Shown here: piece after piece, positions 1 through 8,959 of the stretch | Numbering within the stretch: the stretch's first letter is position 1 | How the letters are laid out: every line of letters starts with the position of its first letter | Origin: Desulfovibrio sp. G11 | GTDB taxonomy: Bacteria > Desulfobacterota > Desulfovibrionia > Desulfovibrionales > Desulfovibrionaceae | Assembly: GCF_900243745.1 (NCBI RefSeq) | Contig: NZ_LT984798.1 | Coordinates: forward strand, 620,001 to 684,000 | Direction: 5' to 3' | Length of the DNA: 64,000 bases | Program-made: the position numbers and the translations under genes | The notes under the pieces: generated by a model | Told to the model about the DNA's origin: nothing | Seen by the model: only the letters and a program-made list of their open reading frames with translations | The model's database searches: none

Positions 1-153
1 GGCGCCGTCACGATAGTTCTTGATGGGGTTGGCATCGCCCACGCCGAAGCCCATGAGCCACTGGCCCTTGGCCTTGAAGTCAATGGCGCTGGCGCCGGTG
101 GCCGCGCCCAAAAGCAGGCCGGCGGCCAGCACGAGTGTACAGATACGTTTCAT
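1..153 (-). CDS. Outer membrane porin, N-terminal fragment (cut by window edge)
   Basis: The first 51 residues are visible. They start MKRICTLVLAAGLLLGAATG and continue through an Ala-Ser-Ala signal-peptidase site into a mature start rich in Phe, Gly and Asn (FKAKGQWLMGFGVGDAN). This leader and mature start match my memory of the homotrimeric porins that are abundant in Desulfovibrio outer membranes. The start is well supported by a purine-rich ribosome site (AGAGAGGAAGG) 5 bases upstream. The rest lies to the left of the window, so length and barrel architecture cannot be checked. Confidence 0.8.
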   Translation of the reverse strand, partial: MKRICTLVLAAGLLLGAATGASAIDFKAKGQWLMGFGVGDANPIKNYRDGA

Positions 154-221
154 AGCCCTTCCTCTCTTTAAAAAAACATCCCAAAAAAAAATTACAGCAA
201 CCTACGTTTAGGTTGAAATTC

Positions 222-250
222 TTTCTACACGGATTCAGTTTCGGTGGCAA
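222..250 (-). promoter_or_regulatory. Candidate sigma-70 promoter for the porin gene
   Basis: On the minus strand, TTGCCA (245-250) and TAGAAA (222-227) are separated by 17 bases, about 70 bases upstream of the porin start. Between promoter and gene lies an inverted repeat, CAACCT-N6-AGGTTG (198-215), which could be an operator or a leader hairpin. Both are pattern matches only. Confidence 0.3.
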
Positions 251-316
251 GAATTTTCGTCAAAAAATTTTAACCGCCTGTAAAAAACTCGCTGCGGCGC
301 GTGATCGCGCCGCCTC

Positions 317-366
317 AAAAGGCATGGAAAACGGCATCCGCTCTCGCGAATGCCGTTTTCCATGCC
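317..366 (-). terminator. Rho-independent terminator of the gpmI group
   Basis: A perfect 17-base stem (321-337 with 350-366) has a 12-base loop. On the minus strand it is followed by TTTTGAGG. It lies 54 bases beyond the stop of the zinc-ribbon gene, closing the minus-strand transcript. Confidence 0.8.
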
Positions 367-419
367 TGATTCTTCCGGCCCGCTCCCCCAAAAATCCGGG
401 AGCGGTTCAAACAATTGTG

Positions 420-662
420 TTACAAAAAGTCGGGATCAGCGGCGGCCTTGCCTTCGGCCAGCATGATGCGCACATAATGCAGGCTGTGCTCATCCACAGG
501 GATGATGGGAAAACCCTGACCACAACCCGGACAACGCACCATGCGCGGCTCTGTGGGGCTGGCCTGGGGGACATGCTTGCCGCAGCCCGGACACTGGTAA
601 AAGAAAAGGATTTCCATGCCATCCGGGGCCACAGGCTCTATGGGCCGTTTACGTTCAGCCAC
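420..662 (-). CDS. Small zinc-ribbon protein, function unknown
   Basis: An 80-residue protein with two CPGCG knuckles (Cys24/Cys27 and Cys44/Cys47). These form a plausible four-cysteine zinc ribbon followed by a short acidic tail. The GTG start overlaps the gpmI stop by 8 bases, so it is likely translationally coupled to gpmI and sits last in the rsfS-gpmI group. I do not recognise a specific function. Zinc ribbons of this size often mediate protein or nucleic acid contacts, but nothing here shows which. Confidence 0.75.
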   Translation of the reverse strand: MAERKRPIEPVAPDGMEILFFYQCPGCGKHVPQASPTEPRMVRCPGCGQGFPIIPVDEHSLHYVRIMLAEGKAAADPDFL

Positions 663-2220
663 GGGCGTTCTCCTTTCTGTCCGGCTTTGTCCCGTCTTCG
701 CGGGCCAGATTTTGCCCCGTCATGAGGGGAGAGGGGGCAAGCCCCCACAATGCCAGAAGCGTGGGCGCCACATCGGCCAGCCTGCCATCGGCCAAGGCTT
801 TGACCTTGCCGCCCGGCTCAAGCAGGATGCAAGGCACAGGATTGGTTGTATGCGCCGTTTGCGGCTGCCCCTCGGGCGTGAGCATGACCTCACAGTTGCC
901 GTGATCGGCAATGATGAGCATACGCCCCCCGCGGGCTTCAACAGCTTCAACCATACGCCCCACGCACCGGTCCACCACCTCGCAGGCTGCAACGGCGGCC
1001 TCAAGAACCCCTGTGTGTCCAACCATGTCGCCGTTGGCAAGATTGCAGACCACAAGATCGTACTGGCCGGAATTCCAGGCCTTGATAAACTCGTCCGTCA
1101 CCAGGGGGGCGCTCATGGCAGGCTTGAGGTCATAGGTCGCCACGTCGCGGGGCGAAGGCACAAGAATGCGGTCTTCGCCCGTAAAAGGCTCTTCCACGCC
1201 GCCATTGAAGAAATAGGTCACGTGGGCGTATTTTTCCGTTTCCGCCAGCCGCAGCTGGCGCATGCCCTGACGCGACACCACCTGCCCCAGCCCCTGATCC
1301 ACCGCCTCTTTGGGAAAGGCCACTGGCAGATTGAAGCTGGCCTCGTAAGAGGTCATGGAGGCCAGGGCCGACAGCACGGGCATTTTGCCCCTGTCAAAGC
1401 CCTCAAAACCGGGAGTGATGAAGGCAGCGGTCAACTCCCGCATCCGGTCGGCCCGGAAGTTGAAAAAAAAGACCGCATCGCCGTCGGCCAGACCGGGCGC
1501 GACATCGCCTGTATCAAAACGCACGGGCTTCAGAAATTCATCGGTAATGCCCTCGGCATAAGACGCTTCCACCGCTGCCACGGGATCAAACGCCAGCGGG
1601 GCCTTGCCGTGCACGATCACATCCCAGGCTTCCTTGACGCGCTCCCAGCGCTTGTCGCGGTCCATGGCGTAAAAGCGCCCCACCAGGCTGGCAATGCGTG
1701 CCTGCGGCTGGTTCCTGATGCTGGACGCAAGGGCGCGTACAAAGTCCGCCCCGCTATGGGGGGGGCAGTCGCGCCCGTCTGTAAGAGCGTGGATGCGCAC
1801 GGGAATATCCTGCTCAGCGGCCATGGCGCACAGGGCTTCAAGATGGCGTATGTGGCTGTGCACGCCGCCATCAGAGAGCAGGCCCACAAAATGCACTCTG
1901 CCGCCACTGCGCCGCACTGCGGACAGTACTTCGCCAAGCACCGGGTTGGTCGCGAAGGAGCCATCCTCCACTGCCACATCAATGCGGGTCATGTCCTGAT
2001 AGACCACGCGCCCCGCGCCGATGTTAAGATGCCCTACTTCCGAATTGCCCATATACCCCACGGGCAGGCCCACTTCACGCCCCGAAGCCACAAGGCGGCT
2101 CTGGGGGCAGCGGGCGGCCAGGGCATCCAGATTGGGGGTACGGGCAACAGACGGAGCGTTGCCAGGCCCAGGAGGGGCAATGCCCCATCCGTCCAGTATC
2201 AGCAGCAGTGTTGGCGTCAT
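655..2220 (-). CDS. gpmI: 2,3-bisphosphoglycerate-independent phosphoglycerate mutase
   Basis: 521 residues, the usual length of the manganese-dependent mutase that interconverts 3- and 2-phosphoglycerate in glycolysis and gluconeogenesis. The N-terminus LLLILDGWG carries the metal-binding Asp. GNSEVGH contains the catalytic Ser60, TDGRDCPPHSG is the hinge-side phosphatase-fold motif, and the C-terminal metal sites appear as GDMVGHTG and IADHGNCE. The ATG at 2220 is chosen because the conserved N-terminus begins there. It lies 4 bases after the rsfS stop, so the two genes are co-transcribed. Confidence 0.97.
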   Translation of the reverse strand: MTPTLLLILDGWGIAPPGPGNAPSVARTPNLDALAARCPQSRLVASGREVGLPVGYMGNSEVGHLNIGAGRVVYQDMTRIDVAVEDGSFATNPVLGEVLSAVRRSGGRVHFVGLLSDGGVHSHIRHLEALCAMAAEQDIPVRIHALTDGRDCPPHSGADFVRALASSIRNQPQARIASLVGRFYAMDRDKRWERVKEAWDVIVHGKAPLAFDPVAAVEASYAEGITDEFLKPVRFDTGDVAPGLADGDAVFFFNFRADRMRELTAAFITPGFEGFDRGKMPVLSALASMTSYEASFNLPVAFPKEAVDQGLGQVVSRQGMRQLRLAETEKYAHVTYFFNGGVEEPFTGEDRILVPSPRDVATYDLKPAMSAPLVTDEFIKAWNSGQYDLVVCNLANGDMVGHTGVLEAAVAACEVVDRCVGRMVEAVEARGGRMLIIADHGNCEVMLTPEGQPQTAHTTNPVPCILLEPGGKVKALADGRLADVAPTLLALWGLAPSPLMTGQNLAREDGTKPDRKENARG

Positions 2221-2224
2221 GATA

Positions 2225-2647
2225 TTATTCTCCGCTGTTCTGCCCAGCGGCCGTGCCTTTTCCGGAACCGTGCCCCCACAGGGCTTCAAGGGCGTAGAGC
2301 TCGCGCACCGGCTCCTGAAAGATGTTGACGATAACATCGTTCATATCCACAAGAATCCACTGCCCGGTGGCATACCCTTCTGTACGCAGAAATTCGTAGT
2401 TGTGTTCGCGGCATAGCTGGGCCACGCCGTCGGCAAGGCTCTGGGCATGGCGCACCGAATTTGCGCCGGCCACAACAAGGACGTCGGCAAAGCTGCCTTC
2501 ACCTTCAAGGTCAAGGCAGACCACGCGCAGCGCCTTGTGCTCTTCAAGCCATTGGGCCACATCCGCCGCCTTGCGGCTCGCGGGAACATCTGAAAACTGT
2601 ATGGGGGCGCGGCCCCCGGCGGGTGTATTGGGATGATTGTTTTCCAT
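2225..2647 (-). CDS. rsfS: Ribosomal silencing factor RsfS
   Basis: 140 residues of the RsfS/Iojap family. Members bind ribosomal protein uL14 and block subunit joining when nutrients are low. Family motifs are visible: VVCLDLEG, FADVLVVAGANSVRHAQSLAD, GQWILVDMNDVIVNIF and a final REFY/REYALE-like segment (VRELYALEALW). The ATG at 2647 gives a normal-length protein with a short, polar N-terminal extension. The gene is the first member of the rsfS-gpmI-zinc ribbon group. Confidence 0.93.
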   Translation of the reverse strand: MENNHPNTPAGGRAPIQFSDVPASRKAADVAQWLEEHKALRVVCLDLEGEGSFADVLVVAGANSVRHAQSLADGVAQLCREHNYEFLRTEGYATGQWILVDMNDVIVNIFQEPVRELYALEALWGHGSGKGTAAGQNSGE

Positions 2648-2987
2648 AGCCAGCACATACCGTAAAGCCGGGTCAAGGGCAATGGGCTTGCCAGGGTGGC
2701 GGCATGCCCGAGCGGAGGATTTCGCTTTTTCCCGGGCTGCCGCCCCTAGGTGTAAAAAGAGTATGCTTGGCCGCGGAGTACGGCAGAAAAACCTCATGCC
2801 CGGCCGCCGGAAGCCCCCTAAAGAACACCGCGGCAGCCAGATCCGGCGCGGTGCACGGACCTGTTTTTGTTGACCAGTTGCGGACATTGCGGCATACCGG
2901 AAAGGGTTTGCACACGGCAACGCCGTTTTTCATCTTTGTTATTGACGGCCCAAGGCCGCCGCCAAAAGCCAGCTAAAGGAGAGGGCC
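2648..2987. other. Intergenic region with an imperfect hairpin
   Basis: 340 bases between the divergent rsfS and ligase genes. The only clear structure is an inverted repeat at 2698-2744 (GGCGGCATGCCCG against CGGGCTGCCGCC, one bulged base, about 22-base loop). No T-run follows on either strand, so it is more likely a leader structure or operator than a terminator. I saw no convincing small gene. Confidence 0.4.
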
Positions 2988-4292
2988 GTGCTTTTCGACA
3001 TCAAACAGGAAACCCTGCCCCGCGAGGAAATGGAAGCATTGCAGTTGCGTCGTCTGCGCGACCTGTGCAACCGCGTTTACGCCAACGTGCCTTTCTACCG
3101 CAAACGCTTTGACGAAGCGGGCATATCCCCCGCAGACATCAAGTCGCTGGCCGATCTGAAGCTTCTGCCCTTCACCGAAAAGCAGGACCTGCGCGACTAC
3201 TACCCTTTCGGCCTTTTTGCCGTGCCGCGCGACCATATCGTGCGTCTTCACGCCTCCAGCGGAACAACGGGCAAGGCCGTGGTAGTGGGCTACACAGCCC
3301 GCGACCTTGAAACCTGGGCCGAACTTATGGCCCGCAGCATGTCCGCCGCAGGCGTCAGCCGCTCGGATGTGGTACATATAGCTTATGGCTACGGCCTTTT
3401 TACCGGCGGGCTTGGGGCGCACTACGGCGCGGAACGCATCGGCGCCACGGTGGTTCCCGCGTCCGGCGGCGCCACACGCCGTCAGGCGCACCTGATGCGC
3501 GACTTCGGAGCCACCGTGCTGTGCGCCACCCCCTCTTACGCCCTGCACCTCTGGGAAGCCGCCAACGAGGCCGGGGTGGATTTTCGCGAACTGTCGCTGC
3601 GCACAGGCATTTTCGGCGCGGAGCCATGGTCCGAAGCCATGCGCCGTGACATTGAAGAAAAGATGGGCATGGACGCCATGAACATCTACGGCCTGTCTGA
3701 AATAATGGGACCCGGCGTGGCAATGGAATGCGTTGAGGCAAAGCACGGTATGCACCTGTGGGAAGACCACATCCTGCCGGAAATTATCGACCCCGTCACC
3801 GGCGAGCAGCTGCCTCCGGGCCAGGTCGGCGAACTGGTGCTGACCACCCTCACCAAAGAGGGCATACCCATGCTGCGCTACCGCACCCGCGACCTCACAA
3901 GCCTTGATTATACCCCCTGCCGCTGCGGGCGCACCCATGTGCGCATTTCGCGTCTTCAGGGCCGCAGCGACGACATGCTTATCATCCGCGGGGTCAATGT
4001 CTTTCCGCAGCAGATCGAAGGCCTGCTTATGGAAAGCGACGGCCTTACGCCCAACTATCAGATCATTGTGGGCACATCCAACAACCTCGACACCCTTGAG
4101 GTGCGTGTGGAAGTCAGCGACACCCTGTTTGCCGACGAAATACGCAAACTGCAAATGCTTGAGAACCGCCTGCAAAAAAGCATCAAAGAATTTCTGGGTG
4201 TTTCGGCCAAGGTGCGCCTGATGGAACCGCGCTCCATCCAGCGCTCTGAAGGCAAGGCCCAGCGCATCGTGGACCAGCGCGAAAAGCCGTAG
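2988..4292 (+). CDS. paaK: Phenylacetate-CoA ligase family adenylate-forming enzyme
   Basis: 434 residues, the usual PaaK length. The AMP-binding motif [16 protein letters not shown] lies near residue 90. The family motifs [11 protein letters not shown] and RYRTRDLT follow, then the C-terminal [20 protein letters not shown] domain. The enzyme activates an aryl acid to its CoA thioester with ATP. The substrate could be phenylacetate, indoleacetate or another aryl acid made by 2-oxoacid oxidoreductases in anaerobes, and the sequence does not decide. The GTG start at 2988 is supported by AAAGGAGAG 5 bases upstream. It is a single-gene unit with its own terminator. Confidence 0.92.
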   Translation: MLFDIKQETLPREEMEALQLRRLRDLCNRVYANVPFYRKRFDEAGISPADIKSLADLKLLPFTEKQDLRDYYPFGLFAVPRDHIVRLHASSGTTGKAVVVGYTARDLETWAELMARSMSAAGVSRSDVVHIAYGYGLFTGGLGAHYGAERIGATVVPASGGATRRQAHLMRDFGATVLCATPSYALHLWEAANEAGVDFRELSLRTGIFGAEPWSEAMRRDIEEKMGMDAMNIYGLSEIMGPGVAMECVEAKHGMHLWEDHILPEIIDPVTGEQLPPGQVGELVLTTLTKEGIPMLRYRTRDLTSLDYTPCRCGRTHVRISRLQGRSDDMLIIRGVNVFPQQIEGLLMESDGLTPNYQIIVGTSNNLDTLEVRVEVSDTLFADEIRKLQMLENRLQKSIKEFLGVSAKVRLMEPRSIQRSEGKAQRIVDQREKP

Positions 4293-4315
4293 CACACGGC
4301 AGATGCAGGACTTCA

Positions 4316-4350
4316 GACGGGCCGTTATCCACGGCCCGTCCTGCGTTTTA
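4316..4350 (+). terminator. Terminator after the CoA ligase gene
   Basis: A 9-base perfect stem (GACGGGCCG at 4316-4324 with CGGCCCGTC at 4332-4340) has a 7-base loop and is followed by CTGCGTTTTAT. The T-tract is weak but the position, 23 bases after the stop, fits. Confidence 0.65.
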
Positions 4351-4441
4351 TCAGCCCCGGCTTTTCATGCAGTTTTTGCCCGGTTCGGCATACCGGCAGA
4401 GCAGAAAAAAATAAATCTTGCCGAAATTTATGGAACAAAGC

Positions 4442-4470
4442 TTGACACTCAGGCTCAATCCACGTAAAAG
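4442..4470 (+). promoter_or_regulatory. Promoter of the tRNA operon
   Basis: TTGACA at 4442-4447, a 17-base spacer, then TAAAAG at 4465-4470. This would start transcription a few bases before the first tRNA at 4484. The consensus -35 and short leader fit a stable-RNA promoter. Confidence 0.55.
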
Positions 4471-4483
4471 CATACCTCGCTGA

Positions 4484-4559
<76 letters not shown>

Positions 4560-4569
4560 TTTTTTTGCT

Positions 4570-4643
<74 letters not shown>

Positions 4644-4677
4644 AAAAATTTTCACGCTTCGCCGTTTCGCAGACCAT

Positions 4678-4752
<75 letters not shown>

Positions 4753-4757
4753 CTTTT

Positions 4758-4832
4758 GCGGGAATAACTCAACGGTAGAGTGTCAGCTTCCCAAGCTGAA
4801 AGTTGCGGGTTCAAATCCCGTTTCCCGCTCCA
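4758..4832 (+). tRNA. tRNA-Gly (CCC)
   Basis: 75 bases with CCA. Acceptor GCGGGAA/TTCCCGC; anticodon stem TCAGC/GCTGA with loop TTCCCAA, giving CCC at 4790-4792. It reads GGG codons. It begins 6 bases after the previous tRNA, so all four are processed from one precursor. Confidence 0.96.
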
Positions 4833-4844
4833 GAGAAAAAACAT

Positions 4845-4876
4845 GCCCTTACGGTCACGCCGCAAGGGCCTTTTTT
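4845..4876 (+). terminator. Terminator of the tRNA operon
   Basis: Stem GCCCTT-A-CGG with CCG-C-AAGGGC (4845-4853 and 4860-4869, one mismatch), followed by TTTTTT at 4871-4876. Confidence 0.85.
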
Positions 4877-4988
4877 ATTATTCAACAGCATGTGTGGACA
4901 CACCGTCTTTATCTTTATCCTCGCCGTTGGTCCCTCTCTGTTCGGGCATGCCCAAGATGTGCTGGCAAAAAAAGGGCCGAGGTTATCA

Positions 4989-4995
4989 CCCCGGC
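4989..4995. repeat. Left target-site duplication of the first IS256 element
   Basis: CCCCGGC lies directly outside the left inverted repeat and is repeated at 6375-6381. Counting one more base gives an 8-base duplication with a single mismatch, which is the usual size for this family. Confidence 0.75.
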
Positions 4996-6374
4996 GATAA
5001 CGTACGGTATTTTTCGCACATTGAAAAAATGGAAGTAGCCCGCCAAGTCGGTTAAGTTTGGTTATCGCCAAACAACCACCAAACCAACGTGGAGAGCTAC
5101 AGATGGAAGCTATCAGGATGCACAGTAAAAAGAAAGTTCCGGTGATTGCTGTCGATGAAGAAGAATTGCGCACACACGTTTCCGAGGTTGTGCGCCAAAG
5201 TGTCGAGGAGACCTTGAACGGCCTGCTAGATGCGGAAGCTGATACCCTTTGTCAGGCCCGACGCTATGAACGCAACGCGGAGCGCGCCAGTACCCGCGCT
5301 GGACATTACGAGCGGAATTTGCAGACCAAGGCCGGCACGGTTCAGCTCAAGGTTCCCAAGCTGCGGCACATGCCGTTTGAAACCGCGATCATCGAACGAT
5401 ACCGTCGCCGGGAAAGTTCAGTGGAAGAAGCCTTGGTAGAGATGTACCTGGCAGGCGTGTCGGTACGTCGGGTCGAGGATATTACCGAGGCTCTTTGGGG
5501 CAGTCGAGTCAGTCCAAGCACAATAAGCGACTTGAATCAAAAGATTTTTGAGCGGGTTGAGGAATGGCGCAATCGACCACTTGAACCGAAATCCCCGTAC
5601 ATTTTTGTGGATGGAATATGGCTGAAACGCTCTTGGGGCGGTGAAGTTCAAAACGTATCTGTGCTAGTAGCCATTGGCGTGAGTACCGGCGGCTTCCGTG
5701 AAATTCTCGGAGTGGCAGAAGGATCACGTGAGGATGCAGAAAGCTGGCGGCAATTTCTTCGATATCTCCGAGAGCGTGGCCTCGAACAGATAGACCTTGT
5801 TGTATCTGATAAAAGCCTTGGCTTACTGGAGGCGCTTGGAGAATTTTACCCAGATGCCAAATGGCAGCGCTGCGTGGTGCATTTTTATCGCAACGTACTG
5901 CATGCGGTTCCTCGCGGTAAAGCCAAAGAAGTTGCTTTGATGCTCAAAGCTGTTCATGCCCAAGAGGACAAAGAGGCCGCACACCGGAAATCGGTGGAAG
6001 TGATAAGCAAGTTACGAGCGCAACGTCTTGAGAAGGCAGCCAGAATAGTGGAATCCGGCTGTGACGAAACGCTTTCGTATTATGATTTTCCCGTGGCCCA
6101 CTGGCGGCACATCAGGACAAACAATCCGCTTGAGCGTTTGAACCGTGAAATTCGCCGTCGAACCAGAGTAGTGGGCAGTTTTCCGGATGGTCATGCTGCC
6201 CTGATGTTGGTGGCTGCCCGCCTGCGCTATATGGCAGGCCAAAAGTGGGGTACGCAACGGTATATGAACATGAATCAAGAGATATCGGTTTAAATCAGAG
6301 ATTTTGCGGCACGTACGAAACCATGCTTCACCGGCTAGCTGCTACAAAATGTGCGAAAAATTCTGGACACTACC
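4996..6374 (+). mobile_element. IS256-family insertion sequence, complete
   Basis: A 1,379-base element. Imperfect 27-base terminal inverted repeats (4996-5022 and 6348-6374) share ATTTTTCGCACATT at their inner ends and diverge at the outer ends. It carries one intact transposase gene, and a direct repeat CCCCGGC flanks both sides. It lies just beyond the tRNA terminator and does not break a recognisable gene. Confidence 0.88.
5103..6293 (+). CDS. IS256-family (mutator-type) transposase
   Basis: 396 residues with the mutator-type DDE pattern. The first Asp is in IFVDGIWLKR, the second in LVVSDKSLGLLEAL, and the Glu is in NPLERLNREIRRRTRVVGSFP. The C-x2-H pair of the family appears as RCVVHFYRN. 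The ATG at 5103 is preferred because GGAGAG lies 6 bases upstream; an in-frame start at 5058 exists but lacks this. No frameshift or stop was seen, so the enzyme is probably active. Confidence 0.93.
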   Translation: MEAIRMHSKKKVPVIAVDEEELRTHVSEVVRQSVEETLNGLLDAEADTLCQARRYERNAERASTRAGHYERNLQTKAGTVQLKVPKLRHMPFETAIIERYRRRESSVEEALVEMYLAGVSVRRVEDITEALWGSRVSPSTISDLNQKIFERVEEWRNRPLEPKSPYIFVDGIWLKRSWGGEVQNVSVLVAIGVSTGGFREILGVAEGSREDAESWRQFLRYLRERGLEQIDLVVSDKSLGLLEALGEFYPDAKWQRCVVHFYRNVLHAVPRGKAKEVALMLKAVHAQEDKEAAHRKSVEVISKLRAQRLEKAARIVESGCDETLSYYDFPVAHWRHIRTNNPLERLNREIRRRTRVVGSFPDGHAALMLVAARLRYMAGQKWGTQRYMNMNQEISV

Positions 6375-6381
6375 CCCCGGC
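6375..6381. repeat. Right target-site duplication of the first IS256 element
   Basis: CCCCGGC immediately follows the right inverted repeat and matches 4989-4995. Confidence 0.75.
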
Positions 6382-6440
6382 TTTTCCGCTTTTACGTCGT
6401 ATGAACGACCTCGCCCATCCATATTAGTGGCGCAAATTTT

Positions 6441-6674
6441 TTATTGATGCTGAACCGAGGATGCCTCCAGCTTCATTCTTGTTTCGTCAATAATCCTTCT
6501 TAGCCCCTGATTAAAATCATCTTTTTTTACAATCTGCGTATTCGCTCCAAACCATCTGTGCACTTTGACTTCATCTGAAGCTGGCGGCACACTGTTAAGA
6601 TAGTTTGTCCAGTTTGATAAAATACGTTCAATCTCACCACGTTGTTTCTTTGTAATCTCATTATTCAATTTCAT
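6441..6674 (-). CDS. Small hypothetical protein, AT-rich
   Basis: 77 residues, starting MKLNNEITKKQRGEIERILS. It is charged and probably helical, with a central aromatic patch (HRWFGANTQIVKK) and no signal peptide or membrane segment. The base composition is clearly AT-richer than the neighbours, and the gene lies between an insertion sequence and the formate dehydrogenase locus, so it may be horizontally acquired. No good ribosome site is visible. I do not recognise the family. Confidence 0.4.
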   Translation of the reverse strand: MKLNNEITKKQRGEIERILSNWTNYLNSVPPASDEVKVHRWFGANTQIVKKDDFNQGLRRIIDETRMKLEASSVQHQ

Positions 6675-7024
6675 TATCGTTTACGGTGACACAAAGGAAG
6701 AGATTGCACAAGCTAATTAAACTATTTTTTCCTCAAAATGTCGCCACTCATGGCTGCTTCACAGTCATATAGCTTCCAGATTAAAAAATCTGCCCTACCA
6801 TGATCGCTTTATCCGTGCGCCTTCGGGCATCTTCATCAAAAGCATTGCTGCCCGTTCCGCCGCCACAAAAATCAGCACCGGGGATGGAACCTCCAGGCAG
6901 GCATAGAACAGCAGACGGGCAATCTGTGGCTAAAAACCGCAGCAGAACCGTAAAAAATCCCGGTCTGCCCGCAGTAACGGCAGGAAGTCCCCGTTATGCG
7001 GCAAGCTTTCGTCCATAAAAGCAA
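6675..7024. other. Gene-free stretch with a possible decayed reading frame
   Basis: Between the small AT-rich gene and the cytochrome terminator I see no intact gene. A 70-codon minus-strand open stretch (6781-6990) has no start codon and is bounded by stops. Its composition looks coding-like (for example CGGGTGSNAFDEDARRR), so it may be the tail of a lost gene. Confidence 0.3.
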
Positions 7025-7057
7025 GGATGCCGGTCAACCTCCGGCTGACCGACATCC
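7025..7057 (-). terminator. Terminator of the formate dehydrogenase operon
   Basis: Inverted repeat GGATG-C-CGGTCA with TGACCG-A-CATCC (7025-7057), followed on the minus strand by TTGCTTTTAT, 36 bases past the cytochrome stop. Confidence 0.65.
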
Positions 7058-7092
7058 AACATCCGGCACAAGTGCCGTACTGTGCATACAAA

Positions 7093-7536
7093 CTATTTTT
7101 TGGCAGCCTTGGCGGCCTCGGCGGCTTCACGCGCGGCGGGGCTCATGTGACAAGGACGGCAGCCCTTGAACTGCGGGAACTTGCCCGGATTTTCAGCAGC
7201 AAGCTTCTTGTGGCAGCCAAGGCACGAGCGGTCGCTGTTTTTGGAGTGGAACGCCATGAACATACTCATGGGGTCGCGCTCACGCGCGCCGGGCGTGGCG
7301 TGACACTCGGTACAGGCCACATAGCGGCCATCGCTGCCTTCCTCGTGGTGGCAGTGGAAGCAGGAAATACCCTTGTGTGCGGTATGGGGAAACATGACGT
7401 TCATGCGCTTGGAGCCGGAAGCTTCAATTTCAATGGGTTCCTTGATGGCTTGCGACATCTCTTTGACGCTGCGGGCCTGCGCGCCGCCAGCCCACAGAAA
7501 CGTCAGGGCAAAAAGAGTGATGACCAGGGTTTTCAT
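7093..7536 (-). CDS. Tetraheme class III cytochrome c (formate dehydrogenase-linked)
   Basis: 147 residues. A signal peptide (cleavage after AGGAQA) is followed by four CxxCH heme sites: CFHCH 59-63 (with an extra His), CTECH 75-79, CLGCH 105-109 and CRPCH 126-130. Axial histidines such as FPHTAH and AFHS lie between them. All four sites have two-residue spacing, unlike classical cytochrome c3, which mixes in four-residue spacing. The gene ends the fdhA-fdhB-fdhE cluster in the order known for the three-subunit periplasmic formate dehydrogenase of Desulfovibrio. There the cytochrome subunit passes electrons to the cytochrome pool. A strong ribosome site (CAGGAGGAGC) fixes the start. Confidence 0.93.
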   Translation of the reverse strand: MKTLVITLFALTFLWAGGAQARSVKEMSQAIKEPIEIEASGSKRMNVMFPHTAHKGISCFHCHHEEGSDGRYVACTECHATPGARERDPMSMFMAFHSKNSDRSCLGCHKKLAAENPGKFPQFKGCRPCHMSPAAREAAEAAKAAKK

Positions 7537-7981
7537 GAACAAGCTCCTCCTGAGGTAGTAAATCTTCGGAAGCCCTGAATAATGATCATCTTTGCTCTCT
7601 GCCCGCAGCAGACCGCACCGCAAAACCTCATACATGTTTTGGTGCATCAGGCTTCGCCGGGCCGCCAGCCTTGGCAAAGAGCAAAAATCCTCATTACTGC
7701 AACGGTTTCCCTTGTGTCTCTGCGCATGCCGGACCATCCGGCCAGCCTGGCCTCTGACGCGCCGCTGGCGCTTCTCTTCAGCCCGGCGGCTTTCGGGCGC
7801 GCTTCTGCCCGTTGGCCCGGCCCGTCATGCTTCCGGCCTTTTACACACAACTCTTTGCGCTCGCGGCTGCTCACGGCGCATGAACCTCATGCTGCCATTG
7901 CCTCCGCCATGCTTGCGGCCAGCGCCCTTGCGGCGGGCGCCTGCTCCCAATCCTTCAGAACAGTCTCAGCGTTACGCTGCC
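7537..7981. other. Long gap between fdhE and the cytochrome gene
   Basis: 445 bases in the middle of the formate dehydrogenase cluster. I found no credible gene on either strand and no strong terminator. It may hold a second promoter for the cytochrome gene, but no clear motif stands out. Confidence 0.35.
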
Positions 7982-8959
7982 CTAAAAAGTATTCCAGAAC
8001 GAAACCTTGAGCGGGCGCAGCTTTTTACGGGCCGCCACCATATCCAGGTGCATCATCCCCAGGGCCAGCGCGTCCATATCCGGCTTTCCGTCGCGTTCAC
8101 GCAGGTCCACTGTCGGGCAATAGGTTTTACACTTGGTGCACCAGTCCAGCCGCTCGCCGTGAGCCGAGCCGCTTTCACGCAGCATTTCGATGACACCGCT
8201 GCCCTTCTCGCCACATGAAGGACAGGTTCCGCGCATGAATTTCCAGTCAGTGCCGCACAGGCCGCAGTGCAGATGTTTCTTGCCGCCGCCGCCAGCCAGA
8301 TAGGCATTTTTTTCGTCAACCAGGGGTTTGTCGAGCCAGGCGATGGTGGCAAAACTGCCGCATACGGGGCAATAGCCCTGCCGCCACAGGCTGCCCGCAT
8401 CCCAGGGGGCGTCCCCTTCTTCAGGCAGGCTCCCTGACACAATTGCGCGTAAAACCGGGGCCAGCACAAAACTGAAGGCAAAATGCAGTATTGAAGGATC
8501 GAGGTCATGTGCGGCAGCCAGACGGGTTTCTTCTTCGCTGTTACCCGACAGCAGGGCTTCGGCCAGTGCTTCGCGCGGATCCTGCCTGGTTTTGGCCCCC
8601 TTGCCCTTCTTTGCTGCTCCAGCCGGAGCCAGCAAAAAAGCCTCAAGGGCGGGCAGGTGAGGAGCCATGGTTTCCAGCGTAGCCAAAAGCGGCAGCAGTT
8701 TTTCGGCGCTTTGCCGCAACGGGGCGGCGGCTCCCGTCAACGGTACGCCGGCCAGCAATGAAAGACCCTGCTCCAGGGCGCCGGGCTGCGCTTCAGGCAG
8801 TTCCAGCCCCGAAGCGCGTATGCTGTCGGCCAGATCATCGGCCAATTGGGCCTGGGCGGCCAGCAGGGGTTCAAACGCCCGTAGCACGGGTTCCAGCACG
8901 GGGCGGCATTCCACCACCTCCGCCAGGGTTTTTGCCACGCTTTGGCAGGATGAGGCCAT
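7982..8959 (-). CDS. fdhE: Formate dehydrogenase maturation protein FdhE
   Basis: 325 residues. The C-terminal half carries the paired rubredoxin-like CxxC motifs of the family: CPVCGS, CGLCGTDW, CPSCGEKG and CTKCKTYC. FdhE binds iron through these and acts on the catalytic subunit during assembly of respiratory formate dehydrogenases. The start at 8959 (MASSCQSVAK) is preferred over upstream in-frame starts, since the extra sequence is low-quality and a GGGAG site sits 5 bases before it. Its place between fdhB and the cytochrome gene fits a dedicated accessory role. Confidence 0.93.
   Translation of the reverse strand: MASSCQSVAKTLAEVVECRPVLEPVLRAFEPLLAAQAQLADDLADSIRASGLELPEAQPGALEQGLSLLAGVPLTGAAAPLRQSAEKLLPLLATLETMAPHLPALEAFLLAPAGAAKKGKGAKTRQDPREALAEALLSGNSEEETRLAAAHDLDPSILHFAFSFVLAPVLRAIVSGSLPEEGDAPWDAGSLWRQGYCPVCGSFATIAWLDKPLVDEKNAYLAGGGGKKHLHCGLCGTDWKFMRGTCPSCGEKGSGVIEMLRESGSAHGERLDWCTKCKTYCPTVDLRERDGKPDMDALALGMMHLDMVAARKKLRPLKVSFWNTF

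Noticed and set aside
616-2328. A 570-codon plus-strand frame opposite gpmI
   Set aside because: Antisense shadow of gpmI; no ribosome site or family motif.
6781-6990. Minus-strand 70-codon coding-like stretch
   Set aside because: No start codon and a stop at both ends; at most a gene remnant.
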